Assembly: GCF_000935125.1 (NCBI RefSeq)
Contig: NZ_JRKI01000018.1
Span: forward strand, 248,001 to 312,000
Source of the DNA: Streptomyces natalensis ATCC 27448
GTDB lineage: Bacteria > Actinomycetota > Actinomycetes > Streptomycetales > Streptomycetaceae
Direction: 5' to 3'
DNA length: 64,000 nucleotides
Under the pieces are notes generated by a model that was given only the letters and a program-made list of their open reading frames with translations, was not told the DNA's origin and ran no database searches. A program made the position numbers and the translations under genes. Shown here one piece after another: positions 42,554 to 51,406 of the stretch (positions are counted from its first letter, which is position 1; each line of letters opens with the position of its first letter).

Positions 42554-43591
42554 ATGTCCCCTTCCGCCCCGGCGCCCTCGTTCGCCGTGATCTCCGGCGG
42601 CCAGGTGCACCGCGCCCTCGACGGCCGGCACCGTGAGGTCGTCGACCTGATCGAAGCCGCCTACCGCACCCACGGCGCGGGCGACACCGTCAACCCGCCG
42701 TCCTACTTCCTGCGTTTCCCGGACCGCCCGGACTCCCGCATCATCGCCCTGCCGGCGTCGATCGGCGGCGAGGTACAGGTGGACGGGCTGAAGTGGATCT
42801 CCAGCTTCCCGTCGAACATCACCGAGGGCATGCCGCGGGCCTCCGCCGTCCTCATCCTCAACGACCCCCGCACCGGCTACCCGCTGGCGTGCCTGGAAAG
42901 CTCCATCATCAGCGCCACCCGCACCGCGGCCTCCGCTGCGCTGGCCGCCGACCGGCTCTCCGCACACCGTGAACGCCCGCGGCGGATCGGCTTCTTCGGC
43001 GTCGGGCTGATCGCCCGCTATGTGCACCAGTACCTCGCGGGCACCGGCTGGTCCTTCGACGAGACGGGCGTGTTCGACCTGTCCGCCGAGTACGCCGGCG
43101 GGTTCGCCGGCTACCTCAAGGGGGCGTCGGACGGCGCCGGGCGGATCACCGTGCACGACAGCGCCGAGGACCTGATCCGCAACAGCGATCTGCTGGTCTT
43201 CGCGACGACCGCCGGCACCCCGCACGTCACCGACCCCGGGCTGTTCGCGCACAACCCCCTGGTGCTGCATGTGTCCCTGCGCGACCTCGCACCCGAGGTG
43301 GTGCTCTCGGCGACCAACATCGTCGACGACGTCGAGCACTGCCTGAAGGCCAACACCTCGCTGCACCTGGCCGAACAGCAGGTCGGCAACCGGGACTTCG
43401 TCGACGGCACCCTCGACGACGTGCTCACCGAACGTCTCACCCCCGCCGCCGACCGCCCGGTGATCTTCTCGCCGTTCGGCCTCGGGGTGCTCGACCTCGC
43501 GGTCGGCAAGCACGTCTACGACACCGTGCTCGCCGCCGGGGAACTCCCGGTCGTCGAGGACTTCTTCCATGAGATGCGTCGATACGGCTGA
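42554..43591 (+). CDS. sbnB: SbnB-type dehydrogenase for 2,3-diaminopropionate synthesis
   Basis: The 345-residue protein belongs to the ornithine cyclodeaminase/mu-crystallin fold. FLRFPDRPDSRIIALP, GLKWISSFPSN, ESSIISATRTAASAALA and the NAD site IGFFGVGLIARYVHQYL are all present. SbnB oxidatively splits N-(1-amino-1-carboxy-2-ethyl)glutamate to L-2,3-diaminopropionate and 2-oxoglutarate. Start ATG 42554 has GGAG 7 nt upstream. It directly precedes the SbnA-type gene, so diaminopropionate synthesis is strongly indicated. A plain ornithine cyclodeaminase is less likely. Confidence 0.85.
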   Translation: MSPSAPAPSFAVISGGQVHRALDGRHREVVDLIEAAYRTHGAGDTVNPPSYFLRFPDRPDSRIIALPASIGGEVQVDGLKWISSFPSNITEGMPRASAVLILNDPRTGYPLACLESSIISATRTAASAALAADRLSAHRERPRRIGFFGVGLIARYVHQYLAGTGWSFDETGVFDLSAEYAGGFAGYLKGASDGAGRITVHDSAEDLIRNSDLLVFATTAGTPHVTDPGLFAHNPLVLHVSLRDLAPEVVLSATNIVDDVEHCLKANTSLHLAEQQVGNRDFVDGTLDDVLTERLTPAADRPVIFSPFGLGVLDLAVGKHVYDTVLAAGELPVVEDFFHEMRRYG

Positions 43592-43631
43592 GCGGTCCGC
43601 ATCCTCCACCAGCGCGAATGCGGGAGGTCCT

Positions 43632-44621
43632 GTGCCGATCATCTCGGCTCCGCATGAATTCAACGAGGACGATCTCTACGTGGATCTGCGGTCCTCGATC
43701 GGGATGCCCCTCTACCTCAAGTGCGAGGGGTTCAACTTCGCCGGTTCCGTCAAGCAGAAGGCCGCCCTGGAAATGGTCGAGGCGGCCGAGCGGTCGGGCC
43801 TGCTCACCAGCGACTCGGTGCTGGTGGAATCCTCGTCGGGCAACCTCGGGGTCGCGCTCGCCACGATCGCGGCGAGCAAGGGCTACCGGTTCGTCTGCAT
43901 CACCGACAACCGCTGCAACCTGGCCACCCGTCAGATGATGGAAGCGCTCGGCGCCGAGGTCCACACGATCACCGAACCCGACCCCGAGGGCGGCTTCCTC
44001 GGCGCACGGCTCGCCCACGTCCAGCGCCTGTGCGCGGGCGACAAACGCTATGTCTGGCTCAACCAGTACCTCAACACCAACAACTGGCGGGCACACCACC
44101 GGCTGACCGCACCGCATATCGCGCGGCGCTTCCCCGAACTGGACGTGCTCTTCATCGGGGCCGGCACCACCGGAACGCTGATGGGGTGCGCGCGGTGGTT
44201 CAAGGAGCACCGGCCCGCGGTGCGCATCGTCGCGGTCGACAGCGTCGGTTCGGTCACCTTCGGCGGACCGGCGGTGCCCCGGATGATCCCCGGCCTGGGG
44301 GCCGGGGTGCGCCCGCCGCTGCTGGACGAGTCGTTCGTCGACGATGTGGTCCAGGTCCCGGAGATCGACACCGTACGGACCTGCCACCGGCTGGTCGGCC
44401 ACGGATTCCTCTTCGGCGGCTCCACCGGGACCGTCGTCGCCGGCGCCGCGCAGTGGTTCGCCGAGCACGCCCCCGACACCGGCGGGATCACGGCCGTGGC
44501 CATCGCCCCCGACCTGGGGGAGCGCTATCTGGACACGGTCTACCAGTCCAACTGGGTCCGTCACCTCTACGGATCCGCGGCACTCGATGCGGACGGATCC
44601 GCGGTCGCCGAAACGGCCTGA
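43632..44621 (+). CDS. sbnA: SbnA-type PLP synthase for 2,3-diaminopropionate
   Basis: The 329-residue fold-type II PLP enzyme (cysteine-synthase family) has the PLP lysine in [13 protein letters not shown], the substrate loop [13 protein letters not shown], and the phosphate loop [14 protein letters not shown]. SbnA joins O-phosphoserine and glutamate to the substrate of SbnB. GTG 43632 has an ideal GGGAGG ribosome site and is preferred; an upstream ATG at 43569 lies inside the SbnB gene. The two genes together give 2,3-diaminopropionate. Confidence 0.85.
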   Translation: MPIISAPHEFNEDDLYVDLRSSIGMPLYLKCEGFNFAGSVKQKAALEMVEAAERSGLLTSDSVLVESSSGNLGVALATIAASKGYRFVCITDNRCNLATRQMMEALGAEVHTITEPDPEGGFLGARLAHVQRLCAGDKRYVWLNQYLNTNNWRAHHRLTAPHIARRFPELDVLFIGAGTTGTLMGCARWFKEHRPAVRIVAVDSVGSVTFGGPAVPRMIPGLGAGVRPPLLDESFVDDVVQVPEIDTVRTCHRLVGHGFLFGGSTGTVVAGAAQWFAEHAPDTGGITAVAIAPDLGERYLDTVYQSNWVRHLYGSAALDADGSAVAETA

Positions 44622-44682
44622 CGGTCCGCCGGCTCCGCATCCTTTGCACCGGCCCAACACGTACAGCAGAAAGAGACATGCG

Positions 44683-44889
44683 ATGACCAACCCGTTCGAG
44701 AACCCCGAAGGCCGCTACCTGGTCCTGGTCAACGACGAGGACCAGTACTCCCTGTGGCCGTCCTTCAGCCAGGTCCCGGCCGGCTGGCGGGTGGCCAACG
44801 AGGAGGCGGGGCACGAGGAGAGCCTCGCCTACATCACCGAACACTGGACCGACATGCGTCCGCGCAGTGTCGTCGAGGCGATGGGCTGA
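44683..44889 (+). CDS. MbtH-like protein
   Basis: The 68-residue protein shows the MbtH signature: [34 protein letters not shown] and [14 protein letters not shown] with the conserved Trp residues. MbtH proteins bind and activate NRPS adenylation domains. It is in the NRPS accessory operon, 61 bp after sbnA and 5 bp before the dioxygenase gene. It may serve the A-T protein and the NRPS at the right edge. Confidence 0.95.
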   Translation: MTNPFENPEGRYLVLVNDEDQYSLWPSFSQVPAGWRVANEEAGHEESLAYITEHWTDMRPRSVVEAMG

Positions 44890-44894
44890 CGGGC

Positions 44895-45875
44895 ATGGAG
44901 AGCACACTTCAGACCGGCGCCCAGCCGCTGATCCTGACGGTGGGCACCGACGACTCGCTGCTGACCGAGCGGGTGGCCGCCGAACTGGCCGCACCGGCCG
45001 CCCTGGTGGACGACCCCGACTGGCTGGCCCGCGCCCGCCGGGCCTGGTCCGACCTGCCGGCCGAACTCGTCGCCGGACTGCGGGAATTCCGCAAGGACTC
45101 CGGGCCCACGGGCTCGATGCTGGTCCGCGGCCTGCCGGTCGGCCACGCGACGCTGCCGCCGACCCCGGACAAGCCCGGTTCCGTCCAGCGCGACGCCACC
45201 GTGTCCGCGGCCGTGCTGGCCATGGTCGCAAGCGGTCTGGGGGACCCCGCCGCCTACCGCCCGGAGAAGACCGGCGCGATCGTGCAGGACGTCGTGCCGG
45301 TGCCCGGACAGGAGGACTACCAGAGCAACGCCGGATCGGTGCTGCTGACCTTCCACACCGAGAACGCCTTCCACCCGCACCGCCCGGACTTCGTGATGCT
45401 GCTGTGCCTGCGCGCCGACCACGAAAACGTGGCGGGGCTGCGCACCGCGTGCATACGGGAGGTGCTGCCGCTGCTGACCGAGGAGTCCCGACAGGCCCTG
45501 TTCAGCAAGGAGTTCATCACCGCCGCGCCGCCGTCGTTCGGCCTGGACGGGGTGGGGACCGAGCCGCATGCGGTGCTCTACGGGGCCGTCGAGGACCCCG
45601 ACATCTGCGTGGATCTTTCGGCCACCGAGCCCACCACCGTGCGGGCCAAGGAGGCCATGGCCGAACTCCAGGAGCTGTTCGACCGGACCGCGCAGACCGT
45701 CCGACTGGTCCCCGGCAACCTGGCGATCGTGGACAACCGCGTGACCGTGCACGGCCGTACGCCCTTCCGCCCCCGCTACGACGGGCAGGACCGCTGGCTT
45801 CAGCGCACCTTCGTCCTGACCGACCTGCGCCGCTCTAGGGAACACCGGGACGGTGACGGCTACGTGCTCGACTAG
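44895..45875 (+). CDS. Clavaminate-synthase-like Fe(II)/2-oxoglutarate dioxygenase
   Basis: The 326-residue AsnO/VioC-type enzyme has the HxE motif in FHTENAFHPHRPDF, the distal His in VTVHGRTPF and the cosubstrate Arg in FRPRYDGQDRWLQR. It parallels the enzyme at 12156-13145 along its whole length. Five bases separate it from the MbtH gene. The likely reaction is stereospecific hydroxylation of a free amino acid, for example Asn or Arg, before loading. It ends the operon, with a two-tier hairpin downstream. Confidence 0.88.
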   Translation: MESTLQTGAQPLILTVGTDDSLLTERVAAELAAPAALVDDPDWLARARRAWSDLPAELVAGLREFRKDSGPTGSMLVRGLPVGHATLPPTPDKPGSVQRDATVSAAVLAMVASGLGDPAAYRPEKTGAIVQDVVPVPGQEDYQSNAGSVLLTFHTENAFHPHRPDFVMLLCLRADHENVAGLRTACIREVLPLLTEESRQALFSKEFITAAPPSFGLDGVGTEPHAVLYGAVEDPDICVDLSATEPTTVRAKEAMAELQELFDRTAQTVRLVPGNLAIVDNRVTVHGRTPFRPRYDGQDRWLQRTFVLTDLRRSREHRDGDGYVLD

Positions 45876-45912
45876 CCGTTGTTCGCCCGCGGTCGCGTGG
45901 CGAGCAGCGACG

Positions 45913-45983
45913 GAGGGCGCCTTCCTCGCGCGCCGGTCCGGTTCGACCCCTGCGAACCGGAACGGTGCGGAGAAGGCGCCCTC
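45913..45983. terminator. Two-tier terminator hairpin after the NRPS accessory operon
   Basis: GAGGGCGCCTTC (45913-45924) pairs with GAAGGCGCCCTC (45972-45983). Inside this, a second stem pairs CCGGTTCG with CGAACCGG around position 45950. It lies 38 bp after the dioxygenase stop. Confidence 0.75.
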
Positions 45984-46185
45984 TTGCCGTTCGGTGAACG
46001 GGGCGGGAAAAGCCTCCGTAAGGACGTTCCGTAAGGGCGTTCCGTAAGGAGCGGATAAAGATGCCGAACCCCTGGTCGGGAGCGCCCGGTTGCGGTAGTT
46101 CTCATTCCCGATTCGCCGGATCGTGACGCCAGGATTGCGCCCGGTGAGCGGGCCCCTGAATTGTCCACTTGACTGTCCATCAAAC

Positions 46186-46214
46186 TTGACGCGAAACAAC
46201 CGTTCCCATAGCGT
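46186..46214 (+). promoter_or_regulatory. Sigma-70-like promoter for the SARP gene
   Basis: TTGACG (46186-46191) and TAGCGT (46209-46214) are separated by exactly 17 bp, a good housekeeping-type promoter. A second TTGAC lies 17 bp upstream (46169). It faces the SARP gene, about 480 nt away. Confidence 0.55.
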
Positions 46215-46702
46215 TGCCCACGTCATCGCGAACGACTCGGGGGGTAGGGGGGGAACCCTTTTTACCCGCCGAGTGCACGACGGTGCCAACGGAAGATGCC
46301 GTGCGATCCATGCTGAATTCGAATGGACGATGAAGACCAAGAACGCTTTCCCGTGAGGTGAGCCGCGGGTTTGCCGGATGATCCGGCCCGAGTAACCCGG
46401 CTCGACGGCCGACGGACCCGTGGGGTGGTCCGGAGGGATCCCGTGAACTTCCGCCCTGACCAGGTGAGACGTTCACGCTCCAACGCCGTTTGCCGGTGCG
46501 GCGCCAGGTGCGCCCAGCACGGCGGCGGCGTGCACCCCGTAGCACGAGTGCCGTGCCGGCCGGCGGGAACCGGCGGACACGGCTGGGGGTCGGGGGACCG
46601 CTTTTTCAGCTGTCGCTCGTCACACCGTCAGGCACACACCCGCCCGGCCCGGTGAATCCCCATTCATTGTTGAGACACGGTCTTTCAGTGCAGGGGGAAA
46701 TT

Positions 46703-48694
46703 GTGGGGGACCAGCTCAGATTTCACATCCTTGGTTCTTTGGAAGTGACCAGGGAGAACCAGCGGATAGCCATCGGCGGTGCCCGGCAGCGCACCATTCT
46801 CGCACTGCTGCTGCTCAACCCGGGGCGCATTGTTTCGGTGGACACCCTGGTGGAGACGGTGTGGAACGGGCGACCGCCCGCCACGGCGCGCACCCAGGTG
46901 GCGATCTGCATCGCCGCACTGCGCAAAAGATTCAAGGACGAAGGCTGCGACGACGATGTCATCGTCACGGCGCACCCCGGCTATCTGCTCGCCCTCGAAA
47001 ACCACTTTGTGGACGCGGTCGAGTTCGAACGCCTCATGCTGCACGCCCAGGAGGCGGCGAAGGAACAGCGGACGGCCGATGCGGCGGCGCGCTACGAACA
47101 GGCGCTGGCGCTCTGGCGCGGGCCCGCGCTCTCCGGGGTCGCCGGCACGCTCGTCGAGGACGAGATGGAGCGCCTGGAGGAACTCCGGCTCGCCGGCTAC
47201 GACGGTTACGTCGCCGCCCAGTTGGACCTCGGCCACCACAATGACCTGATACCCGGGCTGCTTTCCGTGGTCCGGGACCATCCGCTGCGCGAACGCTCCC
47301 GCTGTGCCCTGATGCTGGCCCAGTACCGCGTCGGGCGCCGGGCGGAGGCGCTGGAGACCTTCCGGGAGGGACGGGCGCAGTTCATCGACGGTCTCGGTCT
47401 CGAACCCGGCCCGGACATGCGGGAGTTGCACGAGGCCATCCTGCGGGACGACCCGTCGCTGATGGCCCCGGTGGCCGCCGTCCCGCCGCCGCAGCCCAAG
47501 ACACCGCGGACCGCTCCGCTGGAACTCCCCGCCGACATCCCCGCCTTCGTCGGCCGCGAGGAGTCGCTGGCCGACCTGGACACCCTGCTCCACGACGAGG
47601 ACCGGCAGCCGGCCATGGCCCTGATCACCGGTGGCGCCGGCGTCGGTAAGACCGGCCTGGCCGTCCACTGGGCCCACCGGGCCGCCGAGGAGTTCCCCGA
47701 CGGACTGCTCTTCGCCGATATGTGGGGCTACGACGAAGCCCATGAGCCCGCCACCGCCGATGTCGTCCTCGGCTGGTTCCTGCGCTCCCTGGGCGTTCCC
47801 GAGGCGGAGATCCCCGCCGGGACGCATGAACGCGCGGCGCTGTACCGCAGCGTGCTCGCCGGCCGCCGGGTGCTGATCGTGCTGGACAACGTCCGCTCCT
47901 TCGAGCAGGTACGCGACCTCGTACCGGGCAGCTCGCGCAGCTGTGTGCTGCTGACCAGCCGCAGCCTGCTGGAGCAGTTGGTGGTCCGGCACGGTGCGGT
48001 CCGTGTCCATCTGGACGTGCTGCACCGCGCGGAGGCGACGGAACTGCTGGCGCGGTTCGTCGGCGCGGACCGGGTGAACACCGCGCGGGCGGACGCCGAA
48101 CGGCTCGTCGAGCTGTGCGACCTGCTGCCGCTGACGGTGCGGACCGCCGCGGTCCGGCTGGCCGCCAAACCCCATTGGCCGATCGCCTATCTGGTCTCCC
48201 GGCTGGCCAACGAGGAACTGCGGCTCGACGAGCTCAGCTCGGGCGAATCGCAGGTCCGGTCGAGCTTTGCGCTGAGCTACCGCGCGCTGCCCGCGGACGC
48301 CGCCCTGCTGTACCGCAGACTCGCCCTCCTGGACGCCCCGGACTTCACGGGCTGGGCCGGTGCGGCCCTGCTGGCCATCGACACCGGCCGGGCCGAGGGC
48401 CTGCTGGAGTGCCTGGTCGACGCCCATCTCCTCCAGTCGGTGGGCTTCGACGCCACGGGGCAGCCGCGCTACGGCTTCCGCGATCTGCTGCGGCTCCATG
48501 CGCGGGAGGTGGCGGCCGAGGAGGGAACCGCGGCGGAGCAGCGCGAGGCCCTCCACCCTGCCTTCCGCGGCCGCCTGTCCGTCGCCGAGTCGCCCCGCCG
48601 TCGGGAGTTCGCCGCCGGCCCGCGCGGGCAGGTGCTCGTCGGTCCGGGCGGAAGCGCCGCACTGGACATGCTGACGGCCTCGCCGTCCCATTAG
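46703..48694 (+). CDS. AfsR-type SARP transcriptional regulator
   Basis: The 663-residue activator has the SARP DNA-binding domain (LRFHILGSLEVTRENQRIA, RTILALLLLNPGRIVSVDTL), the bacterial transcriptional activation domain (residues about 100-250) and an NB-ARC ATPase with Walker A ITGGAGVGKTGLAVH, LIVLDNV Walker B and a winged-helix part. There is no TPR region, so it is shorter than AfsR. GTG 46703 has GGGGGAAA 6 nt upstream; GTG 46688 is also possible. It is the obvious candidate to bind the CGATA direct repeats, whose 11-bp period is the normal SARP spacing. Confidence 0.9.
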   Translation: MGDQLRFHILGSLEVTRENQRIAIGGARQRTILALLLLNPGRIVSVDTLVETVWNGRPPATARTQVAICIAALRKRFKDEGCDDDVIVTAHPGYLLALENHFVDAVEFERLMLHAQEAAKEQRTADAAARYEQALALWRGPALSGVAGTLVEDEMERLEELRLAGYDGYVAAQLDLGHHNDLIPGLLSVVRDHPLRERSRCALMLAQYRVGRRAEALETFREGRAQFIDGLGLEPGPDMRELHEAILRDDPSLMAPVAAVPPPQPKTPRTAPLELPADIPAFVGREESLADLDTLLHDEDRQPAMALITGGAGVGKTGLAVHWAHRAAEEFPDGLLFADMWGYDEAHEPATADVVLGWFLRSLGVPEAEIPAGTHERAALYRSVLAGRRVLIVLDNVRSFEQVRDLVPGSSRSCVLLTSRSLLEQLVVRHGAVRVHLDVLHRAEATELLARFVGADRVNTARADAERLVELCDLLPLTVRTAAVRLAAKPHWPIAYLVSRLANEELRLDELSSGESQVRSSFALSYRALPADAALLYRRLALLDAPDFTGWAGAALLAIDTGRAEGLLECLVDAHLLQSVGFDATGQPRYGFRDLLRLHAREVAAEEGTAAEQREALHPAFRGRLSVAESPRRREFAAGPRGQVLVGPGGSAALDMLTASPSH

Positions 48695-48935
48695 ACGCAT
48701 TCCCCGCCCTCCTCAACTTCCCGCATCTCGCCTCGGGTTGAGCTTGTCCCTATCCCGTACTTCGCGCCGTGCGGCGCCGGAACTCTCTCAGGGCTTTCGG
48801 CGCCGCATATGTTGGTCCGTACCGATAAGGGACGAGTCCGTGATGAATTTCCAGAAGTATCGGGCCGTCCCGCGTTTCTTTATCTGGCATGTACACTGCC
48901 ATGACATGCAGAGGCTTGACGGGAGGTCGCCGAGC

Positions 48936-49337
48936 ATGAACACGGCGTCGGATGACGCTTCCGGAGTCTGGCTCGCCAGTACCGTCCGGGGCCTTCTGGA
49001 AGAAAAGTACGGCCGGGGGAATGTGCCCTCCGTCAGAAAGCTCACCCAGCTTATTCGTGAAGCGAATGGCAGTGCCACCATCTCGCACGGCCATGTGCAC
49101 AATATTCTGCGGGGCGAAGCACCCAATATCACGGACAAGACGCGGGAGATGCTCGCATGCTTCTTCGCGGTGCCGCCCGACCGCCTCGTTCCCCCCGGTG
49201 CCCGGCCCGTCACCGGCACGGACCGCCGTCTGGAGGCGCTGGCCTTCCGTTTCTCCTCCCTTAAGCCCGATGAGCTGAGGGCGATCGAAAAGGCCATCCA
49301 GATGGTCAAGGAGGAAAGGGACGGCGCGGCCGGGTAG
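48936..49337 (+). CDS. Small XRE-like HTH regulator
   Basis: The 133-residue protein has an HTH of the XRE type: SVRKLTQLIREANGSATIS, then HGHVHNILRGEAPNITDKTR. A C-terminal helix follows (KPDELRAIEKAIQMVKEE). Start ATG 48936 has GGGAGG at good spacing, while an in-frame ATG at 48906 is possible. It follows the SARP gene with a 241-bp gap that has its own promoter-like sequence. Role in cluster control is likely but unproven. Confidence 0.75.
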   Translation: MNTASDDASGVWLASTVRGLLEEKYGRGNVPSVRKLTQLIREANGSATISHGHVHNILRGEAPNITDKTREMLACFFAVPPDRLVPPGARPVTGTDRRLEALAFRFSSLKPDELRAIEKAIQMVKEERDGAAG

Positions 49338-49380
49338 CGGGCCATCTTTACGGCCGGATCTCCAGCGCCACGGATCTTTT

Positions 49381-49410
49381 ACGGCCCGGGCCTTTCGAGG
49401 CCCGGGCCGT
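49381..49410. terminator. Bidirectional terminator hairpin
   Basis: ACGGCCCGGGCCT (49381-49393) pairs perfectly with AGGCCCGGGCCGT (49398-49410) around a TTCG tetraloop, between the convergent HTH and ABC permease genes. Confidence 0.9.
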
Positions 49411-49436
49411 ATCCCGCGATTACCCGGACCCTGCGC

Positions 49437-50270
49437 TCACAGAGTGCGGCGTCCGTACTGGCGTACCGCCAGCGGAACGAACACCAGCAGCAGACCGCCG
49501 ATCCAGAACAGCGATCCGGACACATTTCCCGCCACCGGACCGCCATCCAGCAGCCCGCGACAGGCATCGACCACCAGCGTGGTCGGATTGACCTCCACAA
49601 ATGCCTGGAGCCAGCCCGGCATGGTCGACGGCGGCGCGAACATCGAGCTGCCGAACTGGAGCGGAATCATCCAGAGAAAGCCCACCGACTGCACCGCCTG
49701 CGGGCTGCGGATGGCCAGACCGACATACGCGGCGATCGTCGACAGGGCCACCCCGTAGAGCACCAGCAGGCCCACCGCGGCGAACACGGACGGGACATCG
49801 GTGCGGACCCGGAATCCGATCAGGAAGGCGAAGGCCAGGATGACGCCCTGACCGAGGGTCAGCCGGCACACATCCGCCATGATCCGGCCGGAGAGCACCG
49901 CGGAGCGCGCGATGGGCATGGACCGGAAGCGGTCCATGACGCCCTTGCTGAAGTCCAGGTTGAGCGCGATGCCCGTGACCTGCGCGGCGAAGCTGACGGT
50001 CTGCACCATGATGCCGGGGATCAGATACTGCCGGTAATCCGCCTGGCCCTTGCCGATCGCCCCGCCGAAGACGTACACGAAGACCAGCGTGAACACCATC
50101 GGCATGACGGTGGCGTCGAGCAGCTGCGAGGGATCGCTCTTGAACTGGGTCAGATTGCGCCGGGCGATGGCCAGCGACTGGCCCACGGCGTCCCGTACGC
50201 CGACCCGGGACCTGGACGGCCGACGGGGCGGGGCTTCGGGGTCGGACGGGGCGAGCAGTGCGGCGGTCAT
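49437..50270 (-). CDS. ABC-2 type exporter permease
   Basis: The 277-residue membrane protein has six hydrophobic helices and the DrrB-type layout, with RNLTQFKSDPSQLLDATVMP, the LIPGIMVQTVSFAAQVTG segment and VNPTTLVVDACRG near the end. Its ATG overlaps the ATPase stop (ATGA). With the ATPase it should export the peptide product and give self-resistance. Driven by the SARP-type promoter at 51360-51328. Confidence 0.9.
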   Translation of the reverse strand: MTAALLAPSDPEAPPRRPSRSRVGVRDAVGQSLAIARRNLTQFKSDPSQLLDATVMPMVFTLVFVYVFGGAIGKGQADYRQYLIPGIMVQTVSFAAQVTGIALNLDFSKGVMDRFRSMPIARSAVLSGRIMADVCRLTLGQGVILAFAFLIGFRVRTDVPSVFAAVGLLVLYGVALSTIAAYVGLAIRSPQAVQSVGFLWMIPLQFGSSMFAPPSTMPGWLQAFVEVNPTTLVVDACRGLLDGGPVAGNVSGSLFWIGGLLLVFVPLAVRQYGRRTL

Positions 50271-51226
50271 GCCGTTCTCCGTGTGTCGTCGGCCGGGTCG
50301 CCCGAGGTGAGGCTGAGGAACACCTCGTCGAGGCTGGGGGTGTGGGTGTCGATGCCGTCGACCGGCACTCCGCAGGCGGTGAGCGCGTGGAGCGCGGCCG
50401 TCAGTTCCTCCTGGCCGCTGACCGGCAGGGTGATCAGCCCCTCGTCCGGGTCCGTGACGGCGCTGCGGCCGCCGGTGCCGCTCAGCTGCCGCGCGATCTC
50501 GGCGAGGTCGGCGCCCCGGTCCGGCCTGATGCGCAGCACCTGACCGCCGGTCCTGCCGCGCAGTTCGGCGGGGGTCCCCTCGGCGATCACCCGGCCGTGG
50601 TCGATCACCACGATGTTCTCGGCGAGGGCCTCGGCCTCCTCCATGTACTGCGTGGTGAGCAGCACCGTCGTCCCCCGGGCGACCAACGACCGCACCATGT
50701 CCCACAGTTCGAGCCGGCTGCGCGGGTCGAGACCCGTGGTGGGCTCGTCCAGATAGAGCACCTCGGGATCGCCGACCAGGCTGGCGGCCAGATCGAGCCG
50801 GCGCCGCATACCGCCCGAGTAGTCGCGCGGCAGCTTCTTGGCCGCCTTGCTCAGCCGGAACCGTTCGAGCAGCTCATCGGCCAGGGCCTTGGCCCGCCGC
50901 GGCGGCAGCCGGTAAAGACGGCCGATCAGATAGAGGTTGTCCCAGCCCGGGATGGTCTCGTCCACCGACGCGTACTGCCCGGTCAGACCGATACGGCCAC
51001 GGACCTGGTGGGCCTCGGTCACGATGTCGAACCCCGCGACCCGCGCCCGCCCGCCGTCCGGGCGGGCCAGCGTGGCCAGCATCCGCACGATGGTGGTCTT
51101 GCCCGCCCCGTTGGGGCCGAGGAGACCGAGCACGCTGCCGGCCGGAACCTGCATCGTCACGCCGTCGACGGCCCGGGTCGAGCCGAACTCCTTGACCAGG
51201 TCCTCGACGTGGATCGCCGCGGTCAT
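50267..51226 (-). CDS. DrrA-type ABC transporter ATP-binding protein
   Basis: The 319-residue ATPase has Walker A LLGPNGAGKTTIVRML, signature YSGGMRRRLDLAASL, Walker B VLYLDEPTTGLDPRSR and switch His in LLTTQYMEEAE. The C-terminal domain is typical of daunorubicin resistance (DrrA) proteins. It lies 102 bp downstream of a SARP-type -10 and is coupled with the permease, so the exporter is co-regulated with synthesis. Confidence 0.93.
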   Translation of the reverse strand: MTAAIHVEDLVKEFGSTRAVDGVTMQVPAGSVLGLLGPNGAGKTTIVRMLATLARPDGGRARVAGFDIVTEAHQVRGRIGLTGQYASVDETIPGWDNLYLIGRLYRLPPRRAKALADELLERFRLSKAAKKLPRDYSGGMRRRLDLAASLVGDPEVLYLDEPTTGLDPRSRLELWDMVRSLVARGTTVLLTTQYMEEAEALAENIVVIDHGRVIAEGTPAELRGRTGGQVLRIRPDRGADLAEIARQLSGTGGRSAVTDPDEGLITLPVSGQEELTAALHALTACGVPVDGIDTHTPSLDEVFLSLTSGDPADDTRRTA

Positions 51227-51327
51227 CGGGACGCCAGGAGGGAGCCGGTGCGTCCCGGCCCCGTTGAAAGACCAGTAATGAGCATATGACGCCTTCCCGG
51301 GACGATCCCAACAACATCGGTCCGGCG

Positions 51328-51360
51328 ATGCTAGGAACCGCGCTTATCGCCTGCGTATCG
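51328..51360 (-). promoter_or_regulatory. SARP-type operator-promoter for the ABC exporter
   Basis: On the minus strand, CGATAC (51360-51355) and CGATAA (51349-51344) are 11 bp apart, and TAGCAT starts at 51333, 16 bp after the second box starts. It lies in the 180-bp gap between the response regulator end and the ATPase start, pointing at the exporter. Confidence 0.78.
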
Positions 51361-51406
51361 GCTGCATTCCGCGGGCCGCTCCCGGGACGGGCGGGGCCGG
51401 CGGGGC

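Larger units (their letters stand above)
45876..46702. other. Long intergenic region before the SARP gene
   Basis: No gene is convincing. It contains the operon terminator (45913-45983), short direct repeats of TCCGTAAGG near 46013-46050, and a good -35/-10 promoter at 46186-46214. From there to the SARP start is about 480 nt, so the SARP mRNA would have a long leader. No CGATA-type operator pair is seen. Confidence 0.5.
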
